From Clostridium sp. D43t1_170807_H7 (GTDB lineage: Bacteria; Bacillota; Clostridia; Clostridiales; Clostridiaceae), in assembly GCF_015555905.1 (NCBI RefSeq), contig NZ_JADNLK010000011.1:23774-87773 (forward strand): a stretch of 64,000 bases of DNA. The letters run 5' to 3'. Shown piece after piece: positions 31,097-40,607 of the stretch; position 1 is the first letter of the stretch; every line of letters starts with the position of its first letter. The position numbers and the translations under genes are program-made. The notes under the pieces are model-generated. The model made no database searches and was not told the origin of the DNA. It worked only from the letters and a program-made list of their open reading frames with translations.

Positions 31097-31137
31097 TTAG
31101 GTACGGCTGACGATAGGTTTTTGATCTATCGACCTAA
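31097..31137 (+). promoter_or_regulatory. Structured leader before rpsM
   Basis: TTAGGT (31097-31102) pairs with ACCTAA (31132-31137) and CGATAG (31111-31116) with CTATCG (31126-31131). The bases ACGGCTGA are bulged on one side only. The one-sided bulge suggests a protein-binding site. S4, encoded in this operon, is a known autoregulator in other bacteria, but the link here is only inference. Confidence 0.5.
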
Positions 31138-31209
31138 GATTTTAATATAAATTTATCAAAAGCAAAAATAAAAAAATTGCATTTCAATAAACAGGAGGTG
31201 TAAGTTCAA

Positions 31210-31578
31210 ATGGCAAGAATAGCAGGAGTTGACCTACCAAAGGAAAAAAGAGTTGAAATAGGTCTAACATATATATACGGAGTTGGTTTATCTACTTCTC
31301 AAAAGATATTAGCTACTACTGGAATTAATCCAGATACTAGAATTAAGGATCTTACTGAGGATGAAGTAAATGAAATCAGAAACTATGTAAACAAGAACTT
31401 AATGGTTGAAGGTGACTTAAGAAGAGATGTTGCTTTAAATATTAAGAGATTAGTTGAAATAGGTTGTTACAGAGGAATCAGACATAGAAAAGGTCTTCCA
31501 GTTAGAGGACAAAAAACTAAGACTAACGCTAGAACTAGAAAAGGTCCTAAGAAGACTATCGCAAATAAGAAGAAGTAG
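31210..31578 (+). CDS. rpsM: 30S ribosomal protein S13
   Basis: Head protein contacting P-site tRNA. The 122 residues begin [20 protein letters not shown] and contain [20 protein letters not shown]. Preceded by CAGGAGGTG; first gene of the alpha operon. Confidence 0.97.
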   Translation: MARIAGVDLPKEKRVEIGLTYIYGVGLSTSQKILATTGINPDTRIKDLTEDEVNEIRNYVNKNLMVEGDLRRDVALNIKRLVEIGCYRGIRHRKGLPVRGQKTKTNARTRKGPKKTIANKKK

Positions 31579-31593
31579 TAAGGAGGGATTTCG

Positions 31594-31989
31594 ATGGCTC
31601 AAAAAGTCAAAAAGACTACTAGAAGAAGAAAAGAAAGAAAGAATGTTGAGCATGGTGCTGCACACATCCAATCAACTTTCAATAACTCAATAGTTACTTT
31701 AACTGATGCGGCTGGAAATGCTTTATCATGGTCAAGTGCTGGAGCTTTAGGTTTCAGAGGTTCAAGAAAGAGCACACCATTTGCATCTCAAATGGCAGCA
31801 GAAACTGCAGCTAAAGCAGCTATGGAACACGGTTTAAAGAGTATAGAAGTATACGTTAAAGGACCAGGTGCTGGTAGAGAAGCAGCTATAAGATCATTAC
31901 AAGCTGCAGGTTTAGAAGTAACTCTAATTAAAGACGTTACTCCAATTCCACACAACGGATGTAGACCACCGAAGAGAAGAAGAGTCTAA
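31594..31989 (+). CDS. rpsK: 30S ribosomal protein S11
   Basis: Platform protein near the E site. The 131 residues include [15 protein letters not shown] and the C-terminal [18 protein letters not shown] signature. The start follows AAGGAGGG, 15 bases after rpsM. Confidence 0.97.
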   Translation: MAQKVKKTTRRRKERKNVEHGAAHIQSTFNNSIVTLTDAAGNALSWSSAGALGFRGSRKSTPFASQMAAETAAKAAMEHGLKSIEVYVKGPGAGREAAIRSLQAAGLEVTLIKDVTPIPHNGCRPPKRRRV

Positions 31990-32020
31990 TTATATTTAAA
32001 TTCAACAGGAGGTGTAACGA

Positions 32021-32641
32021 ATGGCAAGATATACTGGAGCTACATGTAGATTATGTAGAAGAGAAGGTCAAAAGCTATTCCTTAAGGGAGATAGATGTTA
32101 TACAGATAAATGTGCTTTCGTAAGAAGAAGCTATGCACCAGGACAACACGGAGCAGCTAAGAAAAAGTTATCTAACTACGGAGTACAATTAAGAGAAAAG
32201 CAAAAAGCTAGAAGAATATACGGTGTTTTAGAAGGTCAATTCAGAACTTACTATGAAAAGGCTGACCACATGAAGGGAATCACTGGTGAAAACTTATTAA
32301 TGTTACTAGAAATGAGATTAGATAACGTTGTTTATAGATTAGGATACGGTGCTTCAAGAAATGAAGCTAGACAATTAGTTACTCATGGACATTTCTTAGT
32401 AAATGGTAAGAAAGTTGATATTCCATCATACAAAGTATCAGTTAATGATGTAGTATCTGTTTGCGAAAAGAGCAGAGGAACTGAAAAGTTCAAGACTTTC
32501 GTAGAAAATCCAAAGACATTACCAAAATGGTTAGAAGCTAACGTTGAAAACTATGAAGGTAAAGTAGTTGCTGCGCCAGCTAGAGAAGACATTGACGTAC
32601 CAGTTAACGAAACTCTAATTGTCGAATTATACAGCAAATAA
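32021..32641 (+). CDS. rpsD: 30S ribosomal protein S4
   Basis: Primary 16S rRNA assembly protein. The 206 residues begin [20 protein letters not shown]; with Cys9, Cys12, Cys26 and Cys31 it has the zinc-site pattern known in some S4 proteins. An S4 RNA-binding domain follows (about 95-160). Located in the alpha operon, unlike Bacillus where rpsD stands alone. Confidence 0.96.
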   Translation: MARYTGATCRLCRREGQKLFLKGDRCYTDKCAFVRRSYAPGQHGAAKKKLSNYGVQLREKQKARRIYGVLEGQFRTYYEKADHMKGITGENLLMLLEMRLDNVVYRLGYGASRNEARQLVTHGHFLVNGKKVDIPSYKVSVNDVVSVCEKSRGTEKFKTFVENPKTLPKWLEANVENYEGKVVAAPAREDIDVPVNETLIVELYSK

Positions 32642-32683
32642 TAAATTAATATTTTTAATATTAAGATATTATATTAGATTATT

Positions 32684-32721
32684 AAATGGAATCAGTTGCC
32701 CTCGTAATAAGGTTGCCATTT
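32684..32721 (+). promoter_or_regulatory. Hairpin upstream of rpoA
   Basis: AAATGG (32684-32689) pairs with CCATTT (32716-32721), with a repeated GTTGCC element and CC/GG pairs inside. It sits between rpsD and rpoA without a following T-run long enough for strong termination. Confidence 0.4.
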
Positions 32722-32743
32722 TATATACAAGGAGGGTTTGTAC

Positions 32744-33691
32744 ATGTTAGAAATAGAAAAGCCAATAATTGAGTGTATAGAATCAAATGAAGATGGTACA
32801 TATGGTAAATATGTAGTTGAGCCATTAGAAAGAGGATATGGTATTACACTTGGAAATGCGATGAGAAGAATTCTTTTATCATCACTTCCAGGTGTAGCTA
32901 CTACATCAATTAAAATTGATGGAGTACTTCATGAATTCTCAACTGTACAAGGGGTTAAAGAAGATGTTACTGAATTAATTCTTAACATTAAATCTTTAGC
33001 ACTTACAATGGAAGGCGAAGGTCCACAAACTATTTATATAGATGCTAAAGGACCTGGAGTTGTTACAGGTGCAGACATTAAGACTGATGGAAATGTTGAA
33101 GTTATAAACAAAGATTTACACATTGCAACTCTTGATGAAAATGGAAGACTGTACATGGAATTAACAGTTAATAGAGGAAGAGGATATGTTACTCAAAATA
33201 AAAATAAGAGTGATGCATTACCACTTTCAGCAATAGCTATTGATTCTATATACACTCCAGTTAAGAGAGTTAACTTTACTGTTGACAACACAAGAGTTGG
33301 TCAAATCACTGATTATGACAAATTAACACTTGAAATTTGGACTAATGGAACTATTAAAATAGATGAAGCTATAAGCTTATCTGCTAAGATTTTAATAGAG
33401 CACTTCAAATTATTCATGTCATTAGGCGTTGCGACTAATGATGTTGAAATTATGATTGAAAAAGAAGAAGATAAAAAGGAAAAAGTCCTAGAAATGACTG
33501 TTGAAGAACTAGACCTTTCAGTTAGATCTTATAACTGTTTAAAGAGAGCTGGAATCAATACAGTTCAAGAACTTGCTGGTAAATCAATGGATGATATGAT
33601 GAAGGTAAGAAATCTAGGAAAGAAATCCTTAGAAGAAGTTGAAAGAAAGCTTAAGGAATTAGGTTTAGCCTTAAAACTAAGCGACGAGTAG
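32744..33691 (+). CDS. rpoA: DNA-directed RNA polymerase subunit alpha
   Basis: Assembly platform of RNA polymerase. ATG 32744 gives 315 residues ([20 protein letters not shown]); an earlier TTG overlaps GGAGGG and is rejected. The N-terminal dimerisation domain occupies about 1-230. The C-terminal DNA-contact domain ([16 protein letters not shown], then [17 protein letters not shown]) spans about 248-310. Confidence 0.97.
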   Translation: MLEIEKPIIECIESNEDGTYGKYVVEPLERGYGITLGNAMRRILLSSLPGVATTSIKIDGVLHEFSTVQGVKEDVTELILNIKSLALTMEGEGPQTIYIDAKGPGVVTGADIKTDGNVEVINKDLHIATLDENGRLYMELTVNRGRGYVTQNKNKSDALPLSAIAIDSIYTPVKRVNFTVDNTRVGQITDYDKLTLEIWTNGTIKIDEAISLSAKILIEHFKLFMSLGVATNDVEIMIEKEEDKKEKVLEMTVEELDLSVRSYNCLKRAGINTVQELAGKSMDDMMKVRNLGKKSLEEVERKLKELGLALKLSDE

Positions 33692-33703
33692 GGAGGTAAA
33701 TCC

Positions 33704-34045
33704 ATGGCAGGTTATCGTAAGTTAGGTCTTTCTACAGACCAAAGAAGAGCTATGTTAAGAAGTCTTGTTACTAGCTTCTTAAAGCATGGTAGAATTGAAA
33801 CTACTGAAACTAGAGCTAAAGAAGCTAGATCTATAGCTGAAAAGATGATTACTCTTGCAAAAAGAGGAGATCTTCACGCTAGAAGACAAGTTTTAGCTTA
33901 CGTTTTAGAAGAAGAAGTAGTTAAGACATTATTTGATGAAATCGCTCCAAAGTACGCTGAAAGAAACGGCGGATATACTAGAATGATCAAAAAAGGTCCT
34001 AGAAGAGGAGACGGAGCTGAAGTTGTTATACTTGAATTAGTATAA
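33704..34045 (+). CDS. rplQ: 50S ribosomal protein L17
   Basis: Exit-tunnel-region protein of 113 residues, short Firmicute form, with [20 protein letters not shown] at the start and the terminal [12 protein letters not shown]. Last gene of the alpha operon, followed by a strong terminator. Confidence 0.97.
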   Translation: MAGYRKLGLSTDQRRAMLRSLVTSFLKHGRIETTETRAKEARSIAEKMITLAKRGDLHARRQVLAYVLEEEVVKTLFDEIAPKYAERNGGYTRMIKKGPRRGDGAEVVILELV

Positions 34046-34053
34046 TTTCACTC

Positions 34054-34085
34054 TGGGGATTAAGTTTAACTTAATCCCCATTTTT
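34054..34085 (+). terminator. Terminator after rplQ
   Basis: Twelve-base-pair perfect stem (34054-34065 with 34069-34080), 3-base loop, then TTTTTG. Ends the S10-spc-alpha cluster. Confidence 0.92.
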
Positions 34086-34163
34086 GTATATAAAAATATA
34101 AAAATAGTGATTAAATATTTTTTTGTTGCAAAATATAAGAAAATAATAACTTAAGTAAAATAC

Positions 34164-34191
34164 TTGTAATTAATTTATGCTTATATATAAT
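34164..34191 (+). promoter_or_regulatory. Candidate promoter for the ECF module
   Basis: TTGTAA (34164-34169), 16 bases, TATAAT (34186-34191), 75 bases before ecfA1. Confidence 0.45.
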
Positions 34192-34265
34192 TAAGTTATG
34201 GAAATTTATATAAAATTTATAGAACTTAGTTATATAATTAATATGCTACTAAAGGAGGGATATAT

Positions 34266-35108
34266 ATGGAGAAAATGATAGAGTGTAAAAATGTAGTATT
34301 TAAATATTCTACAGGTGAAGAAGGAATAGAGAAATTAGCTATCGATGGATTAAATCTAGAGGTTAGTAAAGGTGAATTTTTAGTAATATTAGGACACAAC
34401 GGATCAGGAAAATCAACAGTAGCAAAGCATATGAATGCATTATTAACACCTACAGAGGGAACTGTTATCGTTAATGGACTAGATACAGGGAATGAAAATA
34501 ACATATGGGATATAAGATCTACTGCTGGAATGGTGTTTCAAAATCCAGATAACCAATTAGTAGCTACAATAGTAGAAGAGGATGTGGCATTTGGACCAGA
34601 AAATTTAGGTATTCCGCCACAAGAAATTAGACAAAGAGTTGATGATGCTTTAGATAAAGTTGGAATGAGTGAGTATAAAAGACATGCACCTCATTTATTA
34701 TCAGGAGGGCAAAAACAAAGAATTGCCATTGCTGGAATATTAGCTATGCAACCTAAGTGCATAATTTTTGATGAACCAACAGCGATGCTTGATCCATCAG
34801 GAAGAAAAGAAGTAATTAATAATATTAAGGAATTAAATAAGAAGCATGGAATAACTGTAATACTAATAACTCACTATATGGATGAAGCAGCGGAAGCAGA
34901 TAGAGTTGTAGTAATGGATAAAGGAAAAGTTATCATTGAAGGTATTCCACGCGATGTTTTTTCACATGTTGAAACTATGAAGAAGATAGGTTTAGATGTT
35001 CCACAAGTAACGGAAATATGTTATGAACTTAGAAAAGCTGGTATAGATATAGATACTAAAATTTTAAATGTGAATGAGATGGTGAGTGCATTATGTCAAT
35101 TAAGATAG
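34266..35108 (+). CDS. ecfA1: ECF transporter ATPase A1
   Basis: ATP-binding subunit of an energy-coupling-factor importer for vitamins or similar micronutrients. The 280 residues have Walker [10 protein letters not shown] (43-51), a Q-loop FQNPDNQ, signature LSGGQKQR and Walker [12 protein letters not shown]. Overlaps ecfA2 by 16 bases. The module position after rplQ and before truA is widely conserved in Firmicutes. No S component is adjacent, so it is probably the shared (group II) module. Confidence 0.95.
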   Translation: MEKMIECKNVVFKYSTGEEGIEKLAIDGLNLEVSKGEFLVILGHNGSGKSTVAKHMNALLTPTEGTVIVNGLDTGNENNIWDIRSTAGMVFQNPDNQLVATIVEEDVAFGPENLGIPPQEIRQRVDDALDKVGMSEYKRHAPHLLSGGQKQRIAIAGILAMQPKCIIFDEPTAMLDPSGRKEVINNIKELNKKHGITVILITHYMDEAAEADRVVVMDKGKVIIEGIPRDVFSHVETMKKIGLDVPQVTEICYELRKAGIDIDTKILNVNEMVSALCQLR

Positions 35109-35947
35109 AAAATTTAACACATATATATATGCCTAAAACACCCTTTGAAAAAAAAGCATTAGATGATATTAACTTAGTTATTGAGGACGGAGAGTTTTTA
35201 GCTTTAATAGGGCATACAGGATCAGGAAAGTCAACTTTAATACAACACTTAAATGGTTTATTAGAACCTAGTTCAGGAAGGATTTTAGTTGATAATATTG
35301 ATATTACAAATAAAGAAACTAAACTTACAGATATAAGAAAGAAAATAGGTTTAGTATTTCAGTATTCAGAATATCAATTATTTGAAGAAACAATTGAAAA
35401 AGATATAGCATTTGGGCCTAACAATCTAGGATTAAGTGAAGAAGAGGTTTCTGATAGAGTTAAAAGAGCTATGGAAATGGTTGGATTAGATTATGAAAGC
35501 TATAAAGATGTCTCACCATTTGATTTAAGTGGAGGACAAAAAAGAAGAGTTGCTATAGCTGGTGTTATTGCTATGGAACCAAAAGTATTAATATTAGATG
35601 AACCTACAGCAGGATTAGATCCTAAAGGAAGAGATGATATTTTAGAACAAATAAAAACTCTTCATGAAAAATATAAAATGACAATTGTATTAGTTAGTCA
35701 CAGCATGGAGGATGTTGGAAAGCTAGCTGAAAGAATAGTTGTTATGAATAAAGGAAAAATAGCTTTAATGGGTAAACCAGCAGAAATATTTAAAGAGGTT
35801 GAGACATTAGAAAGTATAGGTTTAGCAGTACCACAAGTGACCTATTTAATGAGAGCTCTAAGAGAAAAAGGATTTAATGTTTCTGATGAAGTATTTACTG
35901 TAGAGCAAGGTAGCAAAGAACTTTTAAGGGTATTATTAAAAAAATAA
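35093..35947 (+). CDS. ecfA2: ECF transporter ATPase A2
   Basis: Second ATPase that dimerises with EcfA1 and couples to EcfT. The 284 residues have Walker [10 protein letters not shown] (40-48), Q-loop [10 protein letters not shown], signature LSGGQKRR and Walker [15 protein letters not shown] 35093 lies inside the ecfA1 end, with a GAGATGGTGAG site upstream, giving coupled translation. Confidence 0.95.
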   Translation: MSIKIENLTHIYMPKTPFEKKALDDINLVIEDGEFLALIGHTGSGKSTLIQHLNGLLEPSSGRILVDNIDITNKETKLTDIRKKIGLVFQYSEYQLFEETIEKDIAFGPNNLGLSEEEVSDRVKRAMEMVGLDYESYKDVSPFDLSGGQKRRVAIAGVIAMEPKVLILDEPTAGLDPKGRDDILEQIKTLHEKYKMTIVLVSHSMEDVGKLAERIVVMNKGKIALMGKPAEIFKEVETLESIGLAVPQVTYLMRALREKGFNVSDEVFTVEQGSKELLRVLLKK

Positions 35948-36037
35948 TTTAACAAATAATAAGGTTGTTTTGAAGATAATATTTTAAAATTTATACAATT
36001 TGTTTAGTTAAAAATATATGAAAGAGAGAAGTTTAAT

Positions 36038-36835
36038 ATGATTAAAGATATAACTATAGGTCAATATATACCAGGTGAATCTTTTATACATAAACTAGAT
36101 CCAAGAACAAAGATATTAATTTCATTTTTATTTATAATAAGTTTATTTATTGTTGATAAATTTGTGGGATATATATTTGTTGTAGCATTTTTAGCTTTGG
36201 TGGTTTATATTGCAAAGATATCTCCAAGATATCTTTATAAAGGATTAAAGCCTGTATTCTTATTAGTAGCATTAACTGCTATATTAAATATTTTTATGCT
36301 TAGAGATGGGAGATTGATTTTTCATCTTGGATTTATAAAAATCTATGAATCAGGAATAAGAACTGCATTTTTTATGGCAATGAGATTAATACTTCTTATA
36401 ATGGGAACTTCAGTTTTAACATTAACAACATCTCCTATAGAATTAACAGATGGAATAGAAAGGCTATTAAGACCTATCGGAAAAGAAATTGCACATGAGT
36501 TAGCTATGATGATGACAATCGCGCTAAGATTTATACCTACGCTTATAGATGAGACTGATAAAATAATGAAAGCACAAAAAGCCAGAGGGGCTGATTTTGA
36601 AACTGGTGGATTAGTAAAAAAAGCAAAAAGTTTAATACCTTTACTAGTACCATTATTTATTAGTTCATTTAGAAGAGCTGATGAACTTGCTATGGCTATG
36701 GAAGCAAGATGTTATAGAGGGGGAGCTGGTAGAACTAGAATGAAAGTTTTAAAGTTCACTTCTAAGGATTTTATTGCATTTGGAGTTTTCGCATTATTAT
36801 TTGCAAGTACTCTTATTGTTAGATTTGCAATTTAA
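36038..36835 (+). CDS. ecfT: ECF transporter transmembrane subunit EcfT
   Basis: Membrane scaffold joining the two ATPases to exchangeable S components. The 265 residues carry about five hydrophobic segments and both cytosolic coupling motifs with the Ala-Arg-Gly type signature (QKARGADFETGG near 179-190, and the related MEARCYRGG near 221-229). The 90-base gap after ecfA2 is AT-rich. Confidence 0.94.
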   Translation: MIKDITIGQYIPGESFIHKLDPRTKILISFLFIISLFIVDKFVGYIFVVAFLALVVYIAKISPRYLYKGLKPVFLLVALTAILNIFMLRDGRLIFHLGFIKIYESGIRTAFFMAMRLILLIMGTSVLTLTTSPIELTDGIERLLRPIGKEIAHELAMMMTIALRFIPTLIDETDKIMKAQKARGADFETGGLVKKAKSLIPLLVPLFISSFRRADELAMAMEARCYRGGAGRTRMKVLKFTSKDFIAFGVFALLFASTLIVRFAI

Positions 36836-36860
36836 TAATTTGAATAAAAAAGGTGATAAG

Positions 36861-37595
36861 TTGAATAATATAAAATTAACTTTAGAGTATGATGGAACTA
36901 ATTATTATGGTTGGCAAAAGCAAAAAGGAATGAAAACAATACAAGGAGAGATAGAAGAGGCTCTCTTTCTTGTTACTAAGGAACCTTGTGAGGTAACAGG
37001 AAGTTCTAGAACAGACGCAGGAGTTCATGCTAAAGGGTTTGTTGCTAACTTTAAAACAAATAGTAAAGTGCCTCCAGAAAGATTTAGAGAGGCACTAAAT
37101 GTTAAATTACCTAATGATATAGTTGTGATTAAATCAGAAAAGGTGGAAAATGATTTTCATGCTAGGTATTGTGCTAAAGGTAAAACATATGAGTATTACA
37201 TATTAAATGATCAGGTACCTTCAGCATTGATGAGAAATCAAGTGTATCATTATAAATATGATTTGGATATCGAATTAATGAAGGAGGGGGCAAGACAATT
37301 TATTGGGACTCATGATTTTGCTGCATTTAAAACGCAAGGAAGTTCAGTAAAAGGAACTATAAGAACTATTTTTGATGTAAAAGTAGAGAAAACAGAAAAA
37401 ATTATAAAAATTTCTGTAAGTGGTGATGGTTTTTTATACAATATGGTTAGAATAATAGTTGGGACCTTAATAAATGTTGGAAGAGGAAAGACTCCAGCCA
37501 GTTCTATATCAGATATAATAGCCCAAAAAGATAGAACACTAGCAGGTGATTGTGTTCCACCTAATGGCTTGTTACTGAAAGAAGTGTATTATTAA
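36861..37595 (+). CDS. truA: tRNA pseudouridine synthase A
   Basis: Modifies U38-U40 in the tRNA anticodon stem-loop. Start TTG 36861 (MNNIKLTLEYDGTNYYGWQ) gives 244 residues and has AAAAAGGTG before it; earlier in-frame starts lie within ecfT. The catalytic Asp52 sits in SSRTDAGVHA. Ends near the next promoter. Confidence 0.95.
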   Translation: MNNIKLTLEYDGTNYYGWQKQKGMKTIQGEIEEALFLVTKEPCEVTGSSRTDAGVHAKGFVANFKTNSKVPPERFREALNVKLPNDIVVIKSEKVENDFHARYCAKGKTYEYYILNDQVPSALMRNQVYHYKYDLDIELMKEGARQFIGTHDFAAFKTQGSSVKGTIRTIFDVKVEKTEKIIKISVSGDGFLYNMVRIIVGTLINVGRGKTPASSISDIIAQKDRTLAGDCVPPNGLLLKEVYY

Positions 37596-37614
37596 AAAAA
37601 ATTAATAAAAATTG

Positions 37615-37643
37615 TTGACACGCCCGTAAGCGTGTATTATAAT
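37615..37643 (+). promoter_or_regulatory. Consensus promoter for rplM-rpsI with inverted repeat in the spacer
   Basis: TTGACA (37615-37620), 17 bases, TATAAT (37638-37643). ACACGC (37618-37623) and GCGTGT (37630-37635) form an inverted repeat overlapping the -35 and spacer, which could be a repressor site. Confidence 0.8.
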
Positions 37644-37664
37644 TTATTTTGTTTGTTAGAATAA

Positions 37665-37706
37665 TTTATGTACGAAAGGCCACGAGCCCCGAGGTCTTGA
37701 CATAAA
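37665..37706 (+). promoter_or_regulatory. L13-type leader
   Basis: TTTATGT (37665-37671) pairs with ACATAAA (37700-37706), enclosing GGCC-ACGAGCCCCGAGG-type bases. Position and look fit the L13 leader described in Firmicutes, thought to be bound by L13. Confidence 0.6.
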
Positions 37707-37757
37707 TGTTATACATATGAGGTATAACGATAAATGTAAGTTCAGGGAGGGAAAAAC

Positions 37758-38192
37758 ATGAAATCATACATTGCAAAAGCACAAGAAGTTGAAAGAAAAT
37801 GGTATGTTGTTGATGCTGCTGGTAAGCCACTAGGAAGAGTTGCTAGCCAAGTTGCTTCAATATTAAGAGGAAAGAATAAGCCAACATTTACACCAAATGT
37901 TGACTGCGGAGATTTCGTAATAGTTATCAATGCTGAAAAAGTTGTTTTAACTGGTAAGAAGTTAGATCAAAAAATGATGAGAAAGCACAGCTTATATCCA
38001 GGTGGATTAAAAGAGACTCCATATAGAGAAGTATTAGCTAAGAAGCCTGAATTCGCTTTCGAAGAAGCTGTTAGAAGAATGCTTCCAACAGGAGTATTAG
38101 GAAGAAAAATGCTTAAGAAGTTAAAAGTATACCAAGGTGCTGAGCACGAACACGCAGCTCAACAACCAGAAGTACTTGAATTAAAGTACTAA
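37758..38192 (+). CDS. rplM: 50S ribosomal protein L13
   Basis: Early assembly 23S rRNA binder. The 144 residues start [20 protein letters not shown] and include [19 protein letters not shown] and GMLGRKM-like [14 protein letters not shown]. Follows CAGGGAGGG. Cotranscribed with rpsI. Confidence 0.97.
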   Translation: MKSYIAKAQEVERKWYVVDAAGKPLGRVASQVASILRGKNKPTFTPNVDCGDFVIVINAEKVVLTGKKLDQKMMRKHSLYPGGLKETPYREVLAKKPEFAFEEAVRRMLPTGVLGRKMLKKLKVYQGAEHEHAAQQPEVLELKY

Positions 38193-38218
38193 TACAGGCT
38201 CGGGAGGAGGAATAAAAA

Positions 38219-38611
38219 ATGGCAAAAGTTCAATACATGGGTACTGGAAGAAGAAAAAAATCAGTTGCAAGAGTTAGACTTGTACCAGGAAACGGTAAAG
38301 TTGTTATCAATAACAGAGAAATCGAAAATTTCTTTGGTTTAGAAACTTTAAGAATGATCGTTAACCAACCATTAGTTTTAACTGGAACTAAGGATAAATT
38401 TGACGTATTAGTTAACGTTCACGGTGGTGGATTCACAGGTCAAGCTGGAGCTATCAGACACGGAATAACAAGAGCTTTAATTAAATCAGATGAAAACTTA
38501 AAATCTGAATTAAAGAAAGCTGGTTTCGTAACAAGAGACCCAAGAATGAAAGAAAGAAAGAAATACGGTCTTAAGAAAGCAAGAAGAGCTCCACAATTCT
38601 CTAAGAGATAG
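38219..38611 (+). CDS. rpsI: 30S ribosomal protein S9
   Basis: Its C-terminal tail reaches the P-site tRNA. The 130 residues begin with [19 protein letters not shown] near the N-terminus and end [12 protein letters not shown], the invariant tail. Terminated by a hairpin 30 bases on. Confidence 0.97.
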   Translation: MAKVQYMGTGRRKKSVARVRLVPGNGKVVINNREIENFFGLETLRMIVNQPLVLTGTKDKFDVLVNVHGGGFTGQAGAIRHGITRALIKSDENLKSELKKAGFVTRDPRMKERKKYGLKKARRAPQFSKR

Positions 38612-38640
38612 TTTGGATCTTTCAAGCGAAAGACTTATCA

Positions 38641-38674
38641 AAAGCTTTGGAATGTTTATTCCAAGGCTTTTTTT
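38641..38674 (+). terminator. Terminator after rpsI
   Basis: Thirteen-base-pair stem with one G-U pair (38641-38653 with 38658-38670), loop GTTT, the 3' arm running into seven T. Confidence 0.9.
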
Positions 38675-38761
38675 GCTATTTAATTAAATAAAAAATTAAT
38701 AACAAATAAATGGTGTAAATTAGCATGAAATATATTTTAGTAAAAATTTATATTAAATCTA

Positions 38762-38797
38762 TGTTAAAAAATGTTGAAATCTATTAACAAATGTTAA
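38762..38797 (+). promoter_or_regulatory. Pho-box-like repeats upstream of the phosphate-transporter-type gene
   Basis: TGTTAA (38762-38767), TGTTGA (38772-38777) and TGTTAA (38792-38797) lie on a 10-base grid and read TTAACA on the other strand. TTAACA (38784-38789) also makes an inverted pair with the last copy. PhoP in Bacillus binds TTAACA-like repeats 11 bases apart, so this is suggestive rather than exact. Confidence 0.4.
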
Positions 38798-38872
38798 ATT
38801 TTATTGTAAACTTAACGTTATAAAAGTTTTATAAAAATATATAAAATATACAAGAGTGAAGGAGAATAAATC

Positions 38873-40486
38873 TTGGATACGTTAATGACAATAATCAAGT
38901 TGTTAGGTGGATTAGGACTATTTATCTACGGAATGAAGCTAATGGGTGATGGCCTAGAAAATGCTGCGGGAGAAGGATTAAAGAAGATACTAGAAAAAGT
39001 AACTAAAAATCCTATAGTAGCAGTAATTGTAGGTGCAGTAGTTACTATGGTTATTCAAAGTAGTAGTGATACAACTGTAATGGTAGTTGGATTTGTTAAT
39101 GCAGGATTAATGAATTTAGCACAAGCAGCTGGAATTATTATGGGGGCTAATATAGGAACAACTATTACAGCTCAATTAGTTGCATTTAAATTAGATGAAA
39201 TAGCGCCAGTTTTCGTTTTTGTTGGTGCTATGATGGTAATGTTCGTAAAAGGTAAGAAAAGAAAAGAAATAGGTAACATAATATTAGGTTTCGGTATACT
39301 ATTTGTTGGTATGGGAACAATGAGTGGCGCAATGAAGCCATTAACAACATTACCTATGTTCCAAGAGATACTTACAACAGTAGGACAACATTGGTACTTA
39401 GGAGTAATAGCAGGGGCTTTAATTACAGCAGTATTACAAAGTTCATCAGCTACTACAGGAATATTAGTAGCATTAGCTACTGCAGGTGCATTAAACATTA
39501 ATCAAGCACTGCCAATAATTATGGGTTGTAATATTGGTACTTGTATAACAGCAATGCTTGCAACAGTGGGTACAAATAAAACAGCACATAGAGCAGCTAT
39601 GTTACATTTAATATTTAATGTTGTTGGTACATTATTATTCTTACCAATAATAATACCAGGTTTCTTAGGTGATTTTGTTTCATATTTTACAGGTGATGTA
39701 AAGAGACAAATAGCTAATGCACATACAATATTTAATGTAGTTAATACATTAGTAATGGTACCTTTAATTCCGATATTATGTAAAATTGTAGAAAAAATAA
39801 TACCGGGTGAAGATGATGAAAAGGTAGGACCTAAATATATTGATGATAGATTATTAGAAACTCCGGTAATTGCAGCTGGACAAGTTCTAAAAGAAACTAT
39901 AAGAATGGCTAATAAAGCTAAGTTAAGTTTAGAATTAGCTATGGATTCATTTATTAAGAATGATGAAAGTTTAGCTGAAAAAGTTTATGAAAATGAAGAA
40001 GTAATTAATAACCTTGAAGAATGTATAACTACATACTTAGTTAAACTTTCTAAGTGTGAATTATCAGATAAAGAAAAAAATATAGTTGCATCTACATTCC
40101 ATATAGTAAATGATATAGAGAGAATAGGAGATCATGCTGAAAATCTTGCAGATTTAACTATTCAAAAAATAAATAAAAAGTTACAATATAGTGAAGAGGC
40201 TATTAGTGAAATAACTAATATGTATCAAACTACACTGAAGGCATTAGATGTATCAATTGATAGTTATGCTGATAGAGATGTAAACAAAGCTAATGAAATA
40301 ACTAATATTGAAGCAGAAATAGATAAACAACATAAGAGATATAGAGACCTACATATAAAGAGATTACATGAAGGTACTTGTAATGCTTATGCAGGAGCAA
40401 TCTTCTTAGACTTACTAAGTAACTTAGAAAGAATAGGAGATCATTCAACAAATATAGCTGAAATAGTTATTGAAAATAATGCATAA
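38873..40486 (+). CDS. Na/Pi-cotransporter family protein with PhoU-like domain
   Basis: Membrane protein of 537 residues starting TTG 38873 after GAAGGAGA. Two repeats with the signature QSSSDTT (62-68) and QSSSATT (189-195) mark the sodium-phosphate symporter family. About nine hydrophobic segments occupy the first 310 residues. A helical PhoU-like domain follows (about 340-530; twice ERIGDH). Sodium-driven phosphate uptake or export is inferred; NptA/YjbB-type proteins share this layout. Monocistronic, ending in a terminator. Confidence 0.88.
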   Translation: MDTLMTIIKLLGGLGLFIYGMKLMGDGLENAAGEGLKKILEKVTKNPIVAVIVGAVVTMVIQSSSDTTVMVVGFVNAGLMNLAQAAGIIMGANIGTTITAQLVAFKLDEIAPVFVFVGAMMVMFVKGKKRKEIGNIILGFGILFVGMGTMSGAMKPLTTLPMFQEILTTVGQHWYLGVIAGALITAVLQSSSATTGILVALATAGALNINQALPIIMGCNIGTCITAMLATVGTNKTAHRAAMLHLIFNVVGTLLFLPIIIPGFLGDFVSYFTGDVKRQIANAHTIFNVVNTLVMVPLIPILCKIVEKIIPGEDDEKVGPKYIDDRLLETPVIAAGQVLKETIRMANKAKLSLELAMDSFIKNDESLAEKVYENEEVINNLEECITTYLVKLSKCELSDKEKNIVASTFHIVNDIERIGDHAENLADLTIQKINKKLQYSEEAISEITNMYQTTLKALDVSIDSYADRDVNKANEITNIEAEIDKQHKRYRDLHIKRLHEGTCNAYAGAIFLDLLSNLERIGDHSTNIAEIVIENNA

Positions 40487-40515
40487 AAAAGAAGCCAAAA
40501 GGGCTTCTTTTTTTT
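40485..40515 (+). terminator. Terminator after the Na/Pi-type gene
   Basis: GAAGCC (40491-40496) with GGCTTC (40502-40507), flanked by an A-run and eight T, which extends the pairing. Confidence 0.9.
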
Positions 40516-40607
40516 CAAAATTTATGAATGGTAAGAAATATATCAAGTATAATAAGTTGAAAAGTTAAACATAATAAAGGTGATATTAAAATAATGGAGG
40601 ATATGTC

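Noticed and set aside
34266..36835. Cobalt-specific CbiO/CbiQ transporter
   Set aside because: No cbiM or cbiN is adjacent, and the position after rplQ is that of the general ECF energising module.
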